DNA of 64,000 nucleotides, taken from Streptomyces sp. DHE7-1. Its GTDB lineage: Bacteria > Actinomycetota > Actinomycetes > Streptomycetales > Streptomycetaceae. Below are positions 44,147-52,684 of this stretch, in pieces. The notes below the pieces were generated by a model. That model did no database searches. It was given only the letters and a program-made list of their open reading frames with translations, and was not told where the DNA came from. Each line of letters opens with the position of its first letter. Positions within the stretch are counted from its first letter, which is position 1. The position numbers and the translations under genes were made by a program. Where the stretch lies: positions 1,116,001 through 1,180,000 of the forward strand of contig JACJDG010000003.1 of the NCBI GenBank assembly GCA_016432725.1. Direction: 5' to 3'.

Positions 44147-44956
44147 GTGCCCGAGAGCCGTGTGCCGCGCCATCGGCGCTTCCTCGTCTGCGAACCCAGA
44201 CACTTCGCCGTGCAGTACGCGATCAATCCGTGGATGCATCCCGACAAGCCGGTCGACGTGGACCTGGCCCGGGAGCAGTGGCAGGCCCTGATCGGCGCCT
44301 ACCGCGGCCACGGCCACACCGTGGACGCGGTCGATCCGGTCCCGGGCCTGCCCGACATGGTCTTCTCCGCCAACGCCGCGTTCGTGGTCGGCGGGCGGGT
44401 CTTCGGGTCCCTGTTCCACGCCGCGGAGCGGCGCCCCGAGTCGGTCCACTACGACACCTGGTTCAAGGCTGCCGGGTTCGACGTCCACCGCCCCGAGTCG
44501 GTCACCGAGGGTGAGGGCGACCTGGTGTGGACGGGCCGCTACGTACTGGCCGGCACCGGCTTCCGCACCACCCGCGAGGCCCACCGCGAGGCCCAGGAGT
44601 TCCTCGGCCACCCGGTGATCGGCCTGACGCTGGTGGACCCGTACTTCTACCACCTGGACACGGCGCTGTTCGTCCTGGACGACGACAATATCGTCTACTA
44701 CCCGGAGGCGTTCTCCCCGGGCAGCCGGGAGGTGCTGCGGCGCCTGTACCCGGACGCCGTGCTCGCCACGCGCGACGACGCGATGGCCTTCGGCCTGAAC
44801 TCCGTGTCCGACGGCAGGCACGTCTTCATCGCCCCGCAGGCCGAGGCGCTGGCCGAGCGCCTGGACGGCCACGGCTACGTTCCCGTCCCCGTCGACCTGT
44901 CCGAGTTCCACAAGGCCGGCGGTGGCATCAAGTGCTGCACCCAGGAGATCCGCTGA
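44147..44956 (+). CDS. ddaH: Dimethylarginine dimethylaminohydrolase
   Basis: 269 residues. Guanidino-group-modifying (pentein) enzyme; hydrolyses methylated arginine or arginine to citrulline. Substrate and catalytic blocks: INPWMHPDKPVD, PDMVFSANAAFVV, catalytic His in DPYFYHLDTALFVLDD and catalytic Cys in GGGIKCCTQEI. The start is GTG 44147 behind GGAGGGAACC. The stop overlaps rocD by one base (TGATG), so the pair is coupled for arginine/ornithine catabolism. Confidence 0.9.
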   Translation: MPESRVPRHRRFLVCEPRHFAVQYAINPWMHPDKPVDVDLAREQWQALIGAYRGHGHTVDAVDPVPGLPDMVFSANAAFVVGGRVFGSLFHAAERRPESVHYDTWFKAAGFDVHRPESVTEGEGDLVWTGRYVLAGTGFRTTREAHREAQEFLGHPVIGLTLVDPYFYHLDTALFVLDDDNIVYYPEAFSPGSREVLRRLYPDAVLATRDDAMAFGLNSVSDGRHVFIAPQAEALAERLDGHGYVPVPVDLSEFHKAGGGIKCCTQEIR

Positions 44957-46173
44957 TGACCGCACCCGCGCGCACCCGTACGTCCGAGGACCTGATCCGG
45001 GCGGAGGAACCGGTACTCGCGCACAACTACCACCCGCTGCCCGTGGTCGTCGCCCGGGCCGAGGGCACCTGGGTGGAGGACGTCGAGGGCCGCCGCTACC
45101 TCGACATGCTGGCCGGTTACTCGGCCCTCAACTTCGGCCACCGGCACCCGGAGCTGATCGAGGCCGCGCACCGGCAGCTCGACCGGCTGACCCTGACCTC
45201 CCGCGCCTTCCACAACGACCGGCTGGCCGAGTTCGCGGAGCGGCTCGCCGCACTGACCGGGCTCGACATGGTGCTGCCCATGAACACGGGCGCCGAGGCC
45301 GTGGAGAGCGGCATCAAGGTGGCCCGCAAGTGGGCGTACGACGTCAAGGGCGTCCCCGCCGACCGGGCCACGATCGTGGTGGCGGCCGAGAACTTCCACG
45401 GCCGTACGACGACGATCGTCAGCTTCTCCACGGACGAGTCGGCCCGCGCGGGCTTCGGCCCCTTCACGCCCGGCTTCCGGGTCGTGCCGTACAACGACCT
45501 GGCCGCGCTGGAGGCGGCGGTCGACGAGACGACGGCCGCGGTACTGATCGAACCGATCCAGGGCGAGGCCGGGGTCGTCATCCCGGACGAGGGCTATCTG
45601 ACCGGTGTCCGTGAGCTGACCCGCCGCGAGGGCTGCCTGTTCATCGCGGACGAGATCCAGTCGGGCCTCGGCCGCACCGGCCGCACCCTCGCCGTCGAGC
45701 ACGAGGGCGTCGTCCCCGACGTGCTGCTCCTAGGCAAGGCACTGGGCGGCGGCATCGTGCCGGTGTCGGCGGTGGTGGCCCGGCGCGAGGTGCTGGGCGT
45801 GCTGCACCCGGGTGAGCACGGCTCCACGTTCGGCGGCAATCCGCTGGCCGCGGCGGTCGGCACGGCGGTCGTCGGGCTGCTGGAGACGGGCGAGTACCAG
45901 AGCCGGGCGGCCGAGCTGGGCCTGGTGCTGCGGGACGGCCTGTCCGAGCTGGTCGGCAAGGGCGTGACCGGCTTCCGGGCGCGCGGCCTGTGGGCGGGCG
46001 TCGACGTCGACCCGGCGATCGGCACCGGCCGTGAGATCAGCGAGCGGCTCATGCGGGAGGGCGTCCTGGTCAAGGACACCCACGGCTCCACGATCCGGCT
46101 GGCGCCCCCGCTGACCATCACCGCCGAGGAGCTGCGCTCGGCGCTGGGCTCCCTGGAGAAGGTACTGGGCTGA
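44956..46173 (+). CDS. rocD: Ornithine-oxo-acid transaminase
   Basis: 405 residues. PLP-dependent class III aminotransferase; converts ornithine to glutamate semialdehyde. Key sites: NTGAEAVESGIKVARKWAYD, FHGRTTTIVSFSTD, LFIADEIQSGLGRTGRTLA with the PLP-binding Asp, and the Schiff-base Lys in VLLLGKALGGGIVPVSA. Translationally coupled to ddaH. Confidence 0.94.
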   Translation: MTAPARTRTSEDLIRAEEPVLAHNYHPLPVVVARAEGTWVEDVEGRRYLDMLAGYSALNFGHRHPELIEAAHRQLDRLTLTSRAFHNDRLAEFAERLAALTGLDMVLPMNTGAEAVESGIKVARKWAYDVKGVPADRATIVVAAENFHGRTTTIVSFSTDESARAGFGPFTPGFRVVPYNDLAALEAAVDETTAAVLIEPIQGEAGVVIPDEGYLTGVRELTRREGCLFIADEIQSGLGRTGRTLAVEHEGVVPDVLLLGKALGGGIVPVSAVVARREVLGVLHPGEHGSTFGGNPLAAAVGTAVVGLLETGEYQSRAAELGLVLRDGLSELVGKGVTGFRARGLWAGVDVDPAIGTGREISERLMREGVLVKDTHGSTIRLAPPLTITAEELRSALGSLEKVLG

Positions 46174-46177
46174 GGGC

Positions 46178-46210
46178 AGCGGGGGGCCGGACCGGTGCCG
46201 GCCCCCCGCT
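46178..46210. terminator. Hairpin between convergent rocD and DUF305 genes
   Basis: Perfect 13-bp inverted repeat (agcggggggccgg / ccggccccccgct) at 46178-46190 and 46198-46210, with a 7-nt loop. Confidence 0.9.
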
Positions 46211-46215
46211 CCGCG

Positions 46216-46839
46216 TCAGCTCCCGCCGAGGATCCGCTTCATCTCCAGGATCTCGGCGTTCTGCGCCCGGACGATGTCGCCGGCCATGGTCCGGGCGGGG
46301 CCGTAGGCTCCCCCGGACTTCTCGGTGCCGGCCATCTCGACGGCGCCCCGGTGGTGCTCCACCATCAGGGACAGGAACCTCCTGTCGAAGTCCGCGCCGG
46401 TGGCCTTCCTCAGGGCCGCCATGTCGTCGTCGCTCATCATCCCGGCCATGCCGGTCATGCCGGCGTGCCCCGAGTGGTCCATGCCGGCCATGGGCACCTG
46501 CTCGCCCCAGGCGGTCAGCCAGCCGGTCATGGTGCGGATCTCCGGGTCCTGTGCCTTCTCGATCCGGGCGGCGAGGTCCTTCACCCGGGCCGAGGAGGCC
46601 CGGCCGTCGGCGAGCTTCGCCATCTCCAGGGCCTGCCGGTGGTGCGGGATCATGCCCTGGGCGAAGGTGACGTCCTGGGCGTTGTGGGTGCCGGCCGTGG
46701 CGGACGCGGCGGGCGACGCCGAACCGCCGTGTCCCGCGTGGGCCGCGCCGTCGCCGCCACCGCAGGCGGCGAGGGCCAGCGAGGCGGCCGCAGTGGCGGC
46801 GAGAAGGGCGGCGCGGCGCGTCAGGGTACGGATGGTCAT
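46216..46839 (-). CDS. DUF305 lipoprotein
   Basis: 207 residues. Lipoprotein signal: TIRTLTRRAALLAATAAASL, then the lipobox ALAAC, so it is anchored outside the membrane. Two DUF305 blocks follow: NAQDVTFAQGMIPHHRQALE and FDRRFLSLMVEHHRGAVEMA, ferritin-like helices with His pairs, plus a Met/His-rich middle (GMDHSGHAGMTGMAGMM) able to bind copper. It clusters with a DUF6153 gene as in other Streptomyces. A copper-handling role is likely but not proven. Confidence 0.92.
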   Translation of the reverse strand: MTIRTLTRRAALLAATAAASLALAACGGGDGAAHAGHGGSASPAASATAGTHNAQDVTFAQGMIPHHRQALEMAKLADGRASSARVKDLAARIEKAQDPEIRTMTGWLTAWGEQVPMAGMDHSGHAGMTGMAGMMSDDDMAALRKATGADFDRRFLSLMVEHHRGAVEMAGTEKSGGAYGPARTMAGDIVRAQNAEILEMKRILGGS

Positions 46840-46919
46840 GCTGGGATCTCCTGCTGTCGGAAGGTCTTTCGGGCACGCGTGGGTGGACGGCCGCCGTTGC
46901 CGGCGGTCGTCGGGTGCCT

Positions 46920-47324
46920 CTAGATCCGCAGGAGTTGCAGTTCGGCCAGGGTGGGCGGTGCGCGGGCGCCGTCCGGTGCGGTGACGGCGCGGGAGCCGCA
47001 CGCGCCGGCCGGCGCCGGGGAGGTCACCGGGCCGGGGACCGGAGCGGGCGGCTGTGGGCCGTCCTCGACGGCGCCGGACGCGCAGGCCGGGTCGGCGTGG
47101 TGCAGGTGGTCGCCGCCGCAGTGGCCGTCCGGACAGGCGTCCTGGGCCATGGCGGCGACCGTACGGGACTCGGCGTGGGCCCGTGCCGGGTGCCCGGCGC
47201 CGCCGCCGGGCGCCAGGGCGTGCATGCCCAGCAGGCCGGCCAGTACCGCCAGCACGAGCAGCGCACGACGGGACCGCCGGGGCGGTCGCGGGGCGCGCTG
47301 CTGGTTGCGGGGCATCGCGGACAT
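46920..47324 (-). CDS. DUF6153 family protein
   Basis: 134 residues. Basic N-terminus and one membrane helix (ALLVLAVLAGLLGMHALAP), then a His/Cys-rich segment (DACPDGHCGGDHLHHADPAC) and a C-terminal LAELQLLRI. This is the layout of DUF6153 proteins next to DUF305 genes (from memory). The His/Cys cluster suggests metal binding outside the membrane. It lies 80 bp upstream of the DUF305 gene on the same strand. Confidence 0.82.
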   Translation of the reverse strand: MSAMPRNQQRAPRPPRRSRRALLVLAVLAGLLGMHALAPGGGAGHPARAHAESRTVAAMAQDACPDGHCGGDHLHHADPACASGAVEDGPQPPAPVPGPVTSPAPAGACGSRAVTAPDGARAPPTLAELQLLRI

Positions 47325-47396
47325 CGTACGGGGGCGGGCGGCGCGAGCGGCGCCGGGACTCGCCCCACGGCCGCGACGGCCGGCGAGGGGGCGCCG

Positions 47397-48113
47397 TTAC
47401 GGGCGCGTGGACGCGTAGCCGGCTCCGTCGCCCCGGGGGTACCGCAGAGGGTCGGTCCAGTTCCCGGTGGCCGGGACGAGGGCGTGAACGGCCTCCTGGG
47501 CGGCGTGCCGGCGCGGGTTCCGGTGGATCACGGTGCATCGCCGGGTCGCCTCGAAGGCGGCGGAGCCGGTACTGACGTCCCAGTGACCGCGCTGCCAGGT
47601 GAGGGACACCGGGGACAGGGGCGGTACGTCGAAGCGCCAGAACGCTCTCGCCGGCGCGGCCAGGGCGTGCACCAGCGCGGCCCGGACGACGGCCGGTTCG
47701 GTGACGGCCAGTACGTGGCCCGGCTCGTCGGCGACCGCGTCGAGCCAGTTCGCGGTGCGCCGGCAGAACCGGCGTACCGACTCCCCGCCGTGCGGTGCGG
47801 CGTCCGGGTCCGTCAGCCAGGCGGTGAAGGCGTGGGGGTCGGTGGCGACGAGTTCGTCGACCGTCCGGCCGCGCCACGCGCCGAGGCCGAGGTCGCGCAG
47901 CGCGGGCTCGCTCGCCGCCGCCAGGCCCAGTGCCTCGGCGGTCCGCCGGCAGCGCAGGGACGGCGCGCGCACGGCCCGGGTGTGGGACGGGAGGTCGGCC
48001 CGGGCGGCGCGTGCCTCGTCCAGTTCGCGTTCGGTCGGTGAGAAGTCACCGAAGCGAGTGCCGGGGGTGGGCTCCCCGCCGCTCGCGCTCAGGAACGTGA
48101 GGCGGATCGTCAT
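47397..48113 (-). CDS. Second histidine phosphatase-like protein without catalytic histidines
   Basis: 238 residues, intact. Paralogous to the gene at 15808: LRCRRTAEALGL, LGLGAWRGRTVDELVA, PHGGESVRRF and FWRFDVPPLSPVSLTW. The RHG box is replaced by LTFLSASGGE and the second His block by LAVTEPAVVRAAL, so both catalytic histidines are missing here too. The last 45 residues (after about 190) have no counterpart in the paralogue and may reflect a hidden frameshift. Function unknown; a binding rather than catalytic role is inferred. Confidence 0.75.
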   Translation of the reverse strand: MTIRLTFLSASGGEPTPGTRFGDFSPTERELDEARAARADLPSHTRAVRAPSLRCRRTAEALGLAAASEPALRDLGLGAWRGRTVDELVATDPHAFTAWLTDPDAAPHGGESVRRFCRRTANWLDAVADEPGHVLAVTEPAVVRAALVHALAAPARAFWRFDVPPLSPVSLTWQRGHWDVSTGSAAFEATRRCTVIHRNPRRHAAQEAVHALVPATGNWTDPLRYPRGDGAGYASTRP

Positions 48114-48361
48114 GCGGCTGACCTCCTTGGTGCACCGGCACGGCACTCGGTCGGGGCGGACCGGGCGCGGACCGGCTCCGGGCTCATGCGTACCAGGTTC
48201 CGTGGCCGCCACGGCTCCCCACCATCCGGCGAATGTCCACAACCGCCCCGCCGACCGGCTGGGACGGCCCGCCGCCCGGCTGAAACCGGCGCCGGGCGGT
48301 CACGGCGCGCCACTCGGCGCGGTACGGATCAGACTGGAAACCGGCAGCGAGTGGAGCGCAC

Positions 48362-49014
48362 GTGATCCGGGTACTGGTGGTCGACGACGAGGCCCTCATC
48401 CGTACGGGCTTCCAGCACATCCTCGACGCCGCGGACGACATCGAGGTCGTGGCGGCGGTGCCCGGCGGCCAGGCGCTCGCCGCCCTGCGGGAGACGGGGC
48501 CCGACGTCGTCCTGCTGGACATCCGGATGCCGGACGTGGACGGGCTGACGGTGCTGGCGGAGATCCGCCGGCTGCCGCGGCCCCCGGTCGTGGCCATGCT
48601 GACCACGTTCGACATGGACGAGTACGTGGAGACGGCCCTGCGCTCGGGCGCGGCGGGCTTCCTGCTCAAGGACACCGACCCCGAGGAGCTGCCCTTCCTG
48701 GTGCGGGCCCTGGCCGACGGCGGCACCGTCCTGTCGTCCAAGGTGACCCGGACGGTCGTGGACGGCTTCCTGGGCGCCGGCTCGCAGGAGGCCGCCGCGC
48801 GCACCATCGAACGGCTGACCGAGCGTGAGCGCCATGTCCTGCTTCTGGTCGCGGAGGGGCTGTCCAACGGTGACATCGCCTCCCGGATGCACCTGAGCAC
48901 GGGGACGGTCAAGGACCATGTCAGCGCCATCCTCACCAAACTGGAGGTGGGCGGCCGTGTCCAGGCCGCCCTGCTGGCTCAACGGGCCGGCCTCCTCGAG
49001 AAGGGGAGGGATGA
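48362..49014 (+). CDS. NarL/LuxR-type response regulator
   Basis: Repaired length 217 residues. Receiver domain with the acidic pocket VLVVDDEALIR, the phospho-Asp in PDVVLLDIRMPDVDGLTVLA and the Lys in GFLLKDTDPEELP; HTH_LuxR in LTERERHVLLLVAEGLSNGD and TVKDHVSAILTKLEV. Start GTG 48362. The frame stays open for 1.5 kb unless one G is restored near 49005; then it ends EKGEG with a stop at 49012-49014, overlapping the kinase ATG by 4 bp. Confidence 0.9.
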
Positions 49015-50114
49015 CAGCCCGCCGTCCGCCCGCGCCGCTGCTGGACGCCGCCGTCGTCGTCTGCTCGCTGTTCGACGTCTGGGTGCACTTCGACAGCGAC
49101 GAGCCGCTGCGCATGACCTTCGCACTGATCGCCGCCTTCGCGCTGCTGCTGCGCCGCCGCCTGCCGCTGCTGACGTTCCTGCTCACCCTGCCGTCCGTCC
49201 TGCTCTCCGACGCCGTCTTCGCCGCGCTGGCCGCGCTGTACACCCTGGCCTCGCTCACCCGCCGCCGTGCACTGCTGGTCCTGTGCGGCCTGGCGTTCAC
49301 GTTCAGCGACGTCACCCGATGGCCGTCGCCGGCGATAGACCTGCTGGGCACCTCGACCCTGATCACCCTGACCTACACCGCGGCGATGGCCGCCGCTCCC
49401 CTGTTCCTCGGCCAGCTCGTCCAGACCCGGCGCGACCTGTCGCTGCGGCTCACGGAGATCTCCGAGGCGCGCGACCACGAGCAGCTGCTGACCGCGCAGG
49501 CGGCGCTGTCCAAGGAACGCGCGCAGCTCGCCCGCGAGATGCACGACGTCGTCTCCCACCAGGTGAGCCTGATCGCGGTACGGGCGGGCGCGTTGCAGGT
49601 GGGCAGCCGGGACCCGGAGGCCAAGGAGGCGGCCGCCACGATCCGGCGGCTGAGCGTCCAGACCCTGGACGAGCTGCGGCACATGGTCAACGTCCTGCGG
49701 GCCTCCGGCGGCCGCCCGACCGAGCTGACTCCGCAGCCGTCCCTGGCCGACCTCCGGCAGCTCGTCGCGGGCAGCGGCATCGAGACCAAACTGCGCATGG
49801 ATCTCCCGGAGGACCTTCCGCCGACCGTGCAGCGCGCCGTCTACCGCACCATCCAGGAGGCGCTGACCAACATCCGCAAGCACGCACCGGGCGCCGCCGC
49901 GACCGTCTGCCTGGGCCACGAGGACGGCACCGTTCACGTCACGGTGACGAACTCCGCGCCGACCCGCCCCGGACTCCCGCTGCCCAGCTCGCACTACGGC
50001 CTCGTCAGCCTGGGCCAGCGCGCCTCGCTGCTCGGCGGCACCATCACGTCCGGACCGACGACGGACGGCGGCTACGAGCTGCGTCTGGAGCTGCCCGCGA
50101 CGGGCGCGCCCTGA
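49011..50114 (+). CDS. Two-component sensor histidine kinase (HisKA_3)
   Basis: 367 residues. Four to five hydrophobic helices in residues 10-130 and no large extracellular domain, then the dimerisation/phospho-acceptor block AQLAREMHDVVSHQVSLIAV (His in EMHDVV) and an HATPase domain (TIQEALTNIRKHAPGA N-box, HYGLVSLGQRASLLGG G-box). It forms an operon with the LuxR-type regulator just upstream. This intramembrane-sensing class often senses envelope stress; the signal here is unknown. Confidence 0.92.
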   Translation: MTARRPPAPLLDAAVVVCSLFDVWVHFDSDEPLRMTFALIAAFALLLRRRLPLLTFLLTLPSVLLSDAVFAALAALYTLASLTRRRALLVLCGLAFTFSDVTRWPSPAIDLLGTSTLITLTYTAAMAAAPLFLGQLVQTRRDLSLRLTEISEARDHEQLLTAQAALSKERAQLAREMHDVVSHQVSLIAVRAGALQVGSRDPEAKEAAATIRRLSVQTLDELRHMVNVLRASGGRPTELTPQPSLADLRQLVAGSGIETKLRMDLPEDLPPTVQRAVYRTIQEALTNIRKHAPGAAATVCLGHEDGTVHVTVTNSAPTRPGLPLPSSHYGLVSLGQRASLLGGTITSGPTTDGGYELRLELPATGAP

Positions 50115-50824
50115 ACGCCCGGCATGGCCGTCCGGCGCCGCGGCCGGCCGCCCGCACGGGTCATGGCGTCCGGGCCGCGCGGGGCGCCGGGCCGCGCGGG
50201 GCGTGGGCCATGAGCGCCGTGCCCTGTCGGCCGGAGACGTGGAGACGGGCCGAGTCCGCCGGGCCGGGCAGGGTCGGCTCGCGGTACCGGCCGGCGCCCG
50301 GTCCGGCAGCCGCCGCGGCACCGCCCCGGTCTCCGCGGCCGGGGCCGCCCGGGCCCGCTCGCCGGGCTCGGCGGGCGGCGTGCCGCTGGGGCGGTGGCGC
50401 CGGGCTCGCCGGGCGGCGTGCCGGTGGGGCGGCCGTGGCGGGCGCCGGTGTCCCGCCGCTCCACCCGGGACCCGGCCGTCGCCTACGGGAACACCGGACG
50501 GGTGCGTGGCGTCGGCGTGGGTGGTGCGTTCGGCCCGCGGCTCGTGCGGCACCCGGCCCGCCGCGGCGGTGAGCGGTGCCGCTCGGCCGAGGCCCGTGCC
50601 GGACGGCCCGCCGAGTCGGCCGTCCGGCCGGCCGCAGGCGGCACCGGGGCCCCGCGGCGTTCGGGCGGCACCCGTTCGGGGCAGCCGGTCAGGACCGGAC
50701 CCGACACGGTCCGGACCGGTGCCGGAGGGCCGCGCCTGCACCTACACTGACATCCCACGACGGGCCGAATGACGTGGAAGAACGCGGTGGTTGAGCCAGT
50801 CCGCCAGGAGTGAGGAGCGACCCG
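50115..50824. other. 700-bp gene-poor, extremely G+C-rich spacer
   Basis: No frame here shows a recognisable protein or consistent third-position bias. It contains an imperfect tandem repeat of 38 bp (50362-50399 and 50400-50437, beginning ccgggctcg) and several short G+C palindromes, one pair near 50694-50715 (ggaccgg/ccggacc). A -10-like TACACT at about 50745-50750 may serve the acyltransferase gene. Otherwise I see nothing. Confidence 0.5.
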
Positions 50825-51544
50825 TTGTTCTACTACCTGCTCAAGTACGTCCTTCTGGGCCCGCTGCTCAGGCTGGTCTTCCGGCCCCGGATCGAGGGCC
50901 TCGAACATGTGCCGGCGTCGGGTCCGGCGATCGTCGCCGGGAATCATCTGTCCTTCTCGGACCACTTCCTGATGCCGGCGATCCTGAAGCGGCGCATCAC
51001 CTTCCTCGCCAAGGCCGAGTACTTCACCGGTCCGGGCGTGAAGGGCCGGCTCACCGCGTTCTTCTTCCGCAGCGCCGGACAGATCCCGGTGGACCGCTCG
51101 GGCAAGGAGGCGGGGCAGGCCGCGATCCGCGAGGGGCTGGGGGTGCTGGGCAAGGGCGAGCTGCTCGGCATCTACCCGGAGGGGACCCGGTCGCACGACG
51201 GCCGGCTGTACAAGGGCAAGGTCGGGGTCGCGGTCATGGCGCTGAGGGCCGGGGTGCCGGTCGTGCCCTGCGCGATGATCGGCACCTTCGAGGCGCAGCC
51301 GCCGGGCAAGGTCGTCCCCCACGTCCGCCGCGTCACGATCCGCTTCGGCGAGGCTCTCGACTTCTCCCGCTACGCCGGCATGGAGAAGGAGAAGGCCGTG
51401 CTGCGGGCCGTGACCGACGAGATCATGTACGCGATCCTCTCCCTGTCCGAGCAGGAGTACGTCGACCAGTACGCGGCCGTCGTCAAGGCGGAGCAGGCGG
51501 ACGCGAAGAAGGAGCGCAAGTTCCCCCGGACGCCGCGCGGTTGA
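50825..51544 (+). CDS. 1-acyl-glycerol-3-phosphate acyltransferase (PlsC-like)
   Basis: 239 residues. Acyltransferase motif I in IVAGNHLSFSDHFLMPAIL (NHxxxxD) and motif III in LLGIYPEGTRSHDGRLYKGK. An N-terminal hydrophobic segment (FYYLLKYVLLGPLLRLVF) anchors it to the membrane. I chose the TTG at 50825 because GAGGAG lies 7 bp before it and the family usually starts at this point; GTG 50810 is an alternative. Role in phospholipid assembly. Confidence 0.9.
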   Translation: MFYYLLKYVLLGPLLRLVFRPRIEGLEHVPASGPAIVAGNHLSFSDHFLMPAILKRRITFLAKAEYFTGPGVKGRLTAFFFRSAGQIPVDRSGKEAGQAAIREGLGVLGKGELLGIYPEGTRSHDGRLYKGKVGVAVMALRAGVPVVPCAMIGTFEAQPPGKVVPHVRRVTIRFGEALDFSRYAGMEKEKAVLRAVTDEIMYAILSLSEQEYVDQYAAVVKAEQADAKKERKFPRTPRG

Positions 51545-51602
51545 TCTCTGCCCTCGGCAGAACGGCTCGGAACCGGGGGTGCTCCGTACCTAGGCTCGCC
51601 GC

Positions 51603-52631
51603 ATGAAGAGGGCACTGGTGATCGGGGCGAGCGGACAGATCGGCCGCCCGGTGGTGGCGGCGCTGGCACGGGACGGCTGGGAGGTGACGGCCGCCTCCCG
51701 GGGCGGCGGCCGGGACGAGACGTGGGACGGCGGCGTGCGGGTGGCGCGGCTGGACCGCTCGGACGACGGCGCGCTCGCCGCCGTGGTGGGCGGCGGTTGC
51801 GACCTGGTGGTCGACGTGGTGGCGTACGACGCCTCGCACGCACGGCAGTTGACGTCCCTCGCCGACCGGATCGGCTCCGCGGTCGTCGTCTCCAGCGTGT
51901 CGGTGTACGAGGACGGCGCGGGGCGGGGCTTCGACACCTCCGGCGAGCCGGGCGGCTTCCCCGAGTATCCGGTGCCGGTCCCCGAGTCCCAGCCGGCGGT
52001 GGCGCCGGGCGCGGCGACCTACTCCACCCGCAAGGCGGCCCTGGAACACGAACTCCGCCTCGCCGAGACGGCGTTGCCGACGACGGTGCTGCGGGCGGGC
52101 GCGGTGCACGGTCCGCACAGCCCGCTCCCCCGCGAGCTGTACTTCGTGAAGCGCAACCTGGACGGCAGGCGCCGTCGGGTGCTCGCGTACCGCGGGGAGA
52201 GCCGCTTCCATCCGGCGGGCGCCCGGAACATCGCCGAACTGGTGCGGCTGGCGGCGGCCCGGCCGGGATCGCGGGTGCTGAACGCCTGTGACGGCGAGGC
52301 ACCGACGGCGGCGGAGATCGGGGCGGCGATCGACGCGGTCATGGGCGTCCGCACGGAGACGACGCTGCTGGACGGTCCGCCGCCCGGCGGAACCGTGGGC
52401 GGGAGCCCGTGGTCGATGCCGCTGCCGGTGGTCTTCGACATGTCCGCCGCCGAACGGGAGTTGGGCTACCGGCCCGTGGTGTCGTACCGGGACAGCCTGC
52501 CGGAGACGGTGGAGTGGCTGACGGCCGCGCTGGGCGACGGGGACTGGCGGGAACGCTTCCCGGTCATGGCCCGGGCGTACCCCGGTGCCTTCGACTACGC
52601 GGCCGAGGACGCCTGGTCGGCCGGGGCATGA
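51603..52631 (+). CDS. NAD-dependent epimerase/dehydratase family protein
   Basis: 342 residues. Atypical/extended SDR: MKRALVIGASGQIGRPVVAA (NAD-binding Gly motif), VVVSSVSVYEDGAGRGFDTS, and the Tyr/Lys pair in AATYSTRKAALEHELR. The C-terminal half resembles NAD-dependent reductases acting on nucleotide sugars or isoflavone-like substrates; substrate unknown. A -10-like TAGGCT (51591-51596) ends 6 bp before the ATG and no Shine-Dalgarno is seen, so the transcript is probably leaderless. Confidence 0.85.
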   Translation: MKRALVIGASGQIGRPVVAALARDGWEVTAASRGGGRDETWDGGVRVARLDRSDDGALAAVVGGGCDLVVDVVAYDASHARQLTSLADRIGSAVVVSSVSVYEDGAGRGFDTSGEPGGFPEYPVPVPESQPAVAPGAATYSTRKAALEHELRLAETALPTTVLRAGAVHGPHSPLPRELYFVKRNLDGRRRRVLAYRGESRFHPAGARNIAELVRLAAARPGSRVLNACDGEAPTAAEIGAAIDAVMGVRTETTLLDGPPPGGTVGGSPWSMPLPVVFDMSAAERELGYRPVVSYRDSLPETVEWLTAALGDGDWRERFPVMARAYPGAFDYAAEDAWSAGA

Positions 52632-52634
52632 CGA

Positions 52635-52663
52635 AGGGGCGGCCGGGAAGCCCGGCCGCCCCT
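52635..52663. terminator. Bidirectional hairpin between epimerase and hydrolase genes
   Basis: Perfect 13-bp inverted repeat (aggggcggccggg / cccggccgcccct) at 52635-52647 and 52651-52663 with a 3-nt loop, between two convergent stops. Confidence 0.9.
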
Positions 52664-52684
52664 CGTGGTCCGAACCGTCGCCCG

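Noticed and set aside
49015..50572. Response regulator frame apparently extended to over 700 residues
   Set aside because: The extra part is a shadow of the histidine kinase gene. Adding one G near 49005 gives a 4-bp overlap with the kinase start, the usual arrangement.
50394..50750. Plus-strand ORF in the spacer before the acyltransferase gene
   Set aside because: Low-complexity Gly/Arg/Pro translation, no start signal and no similarity that I recognise.
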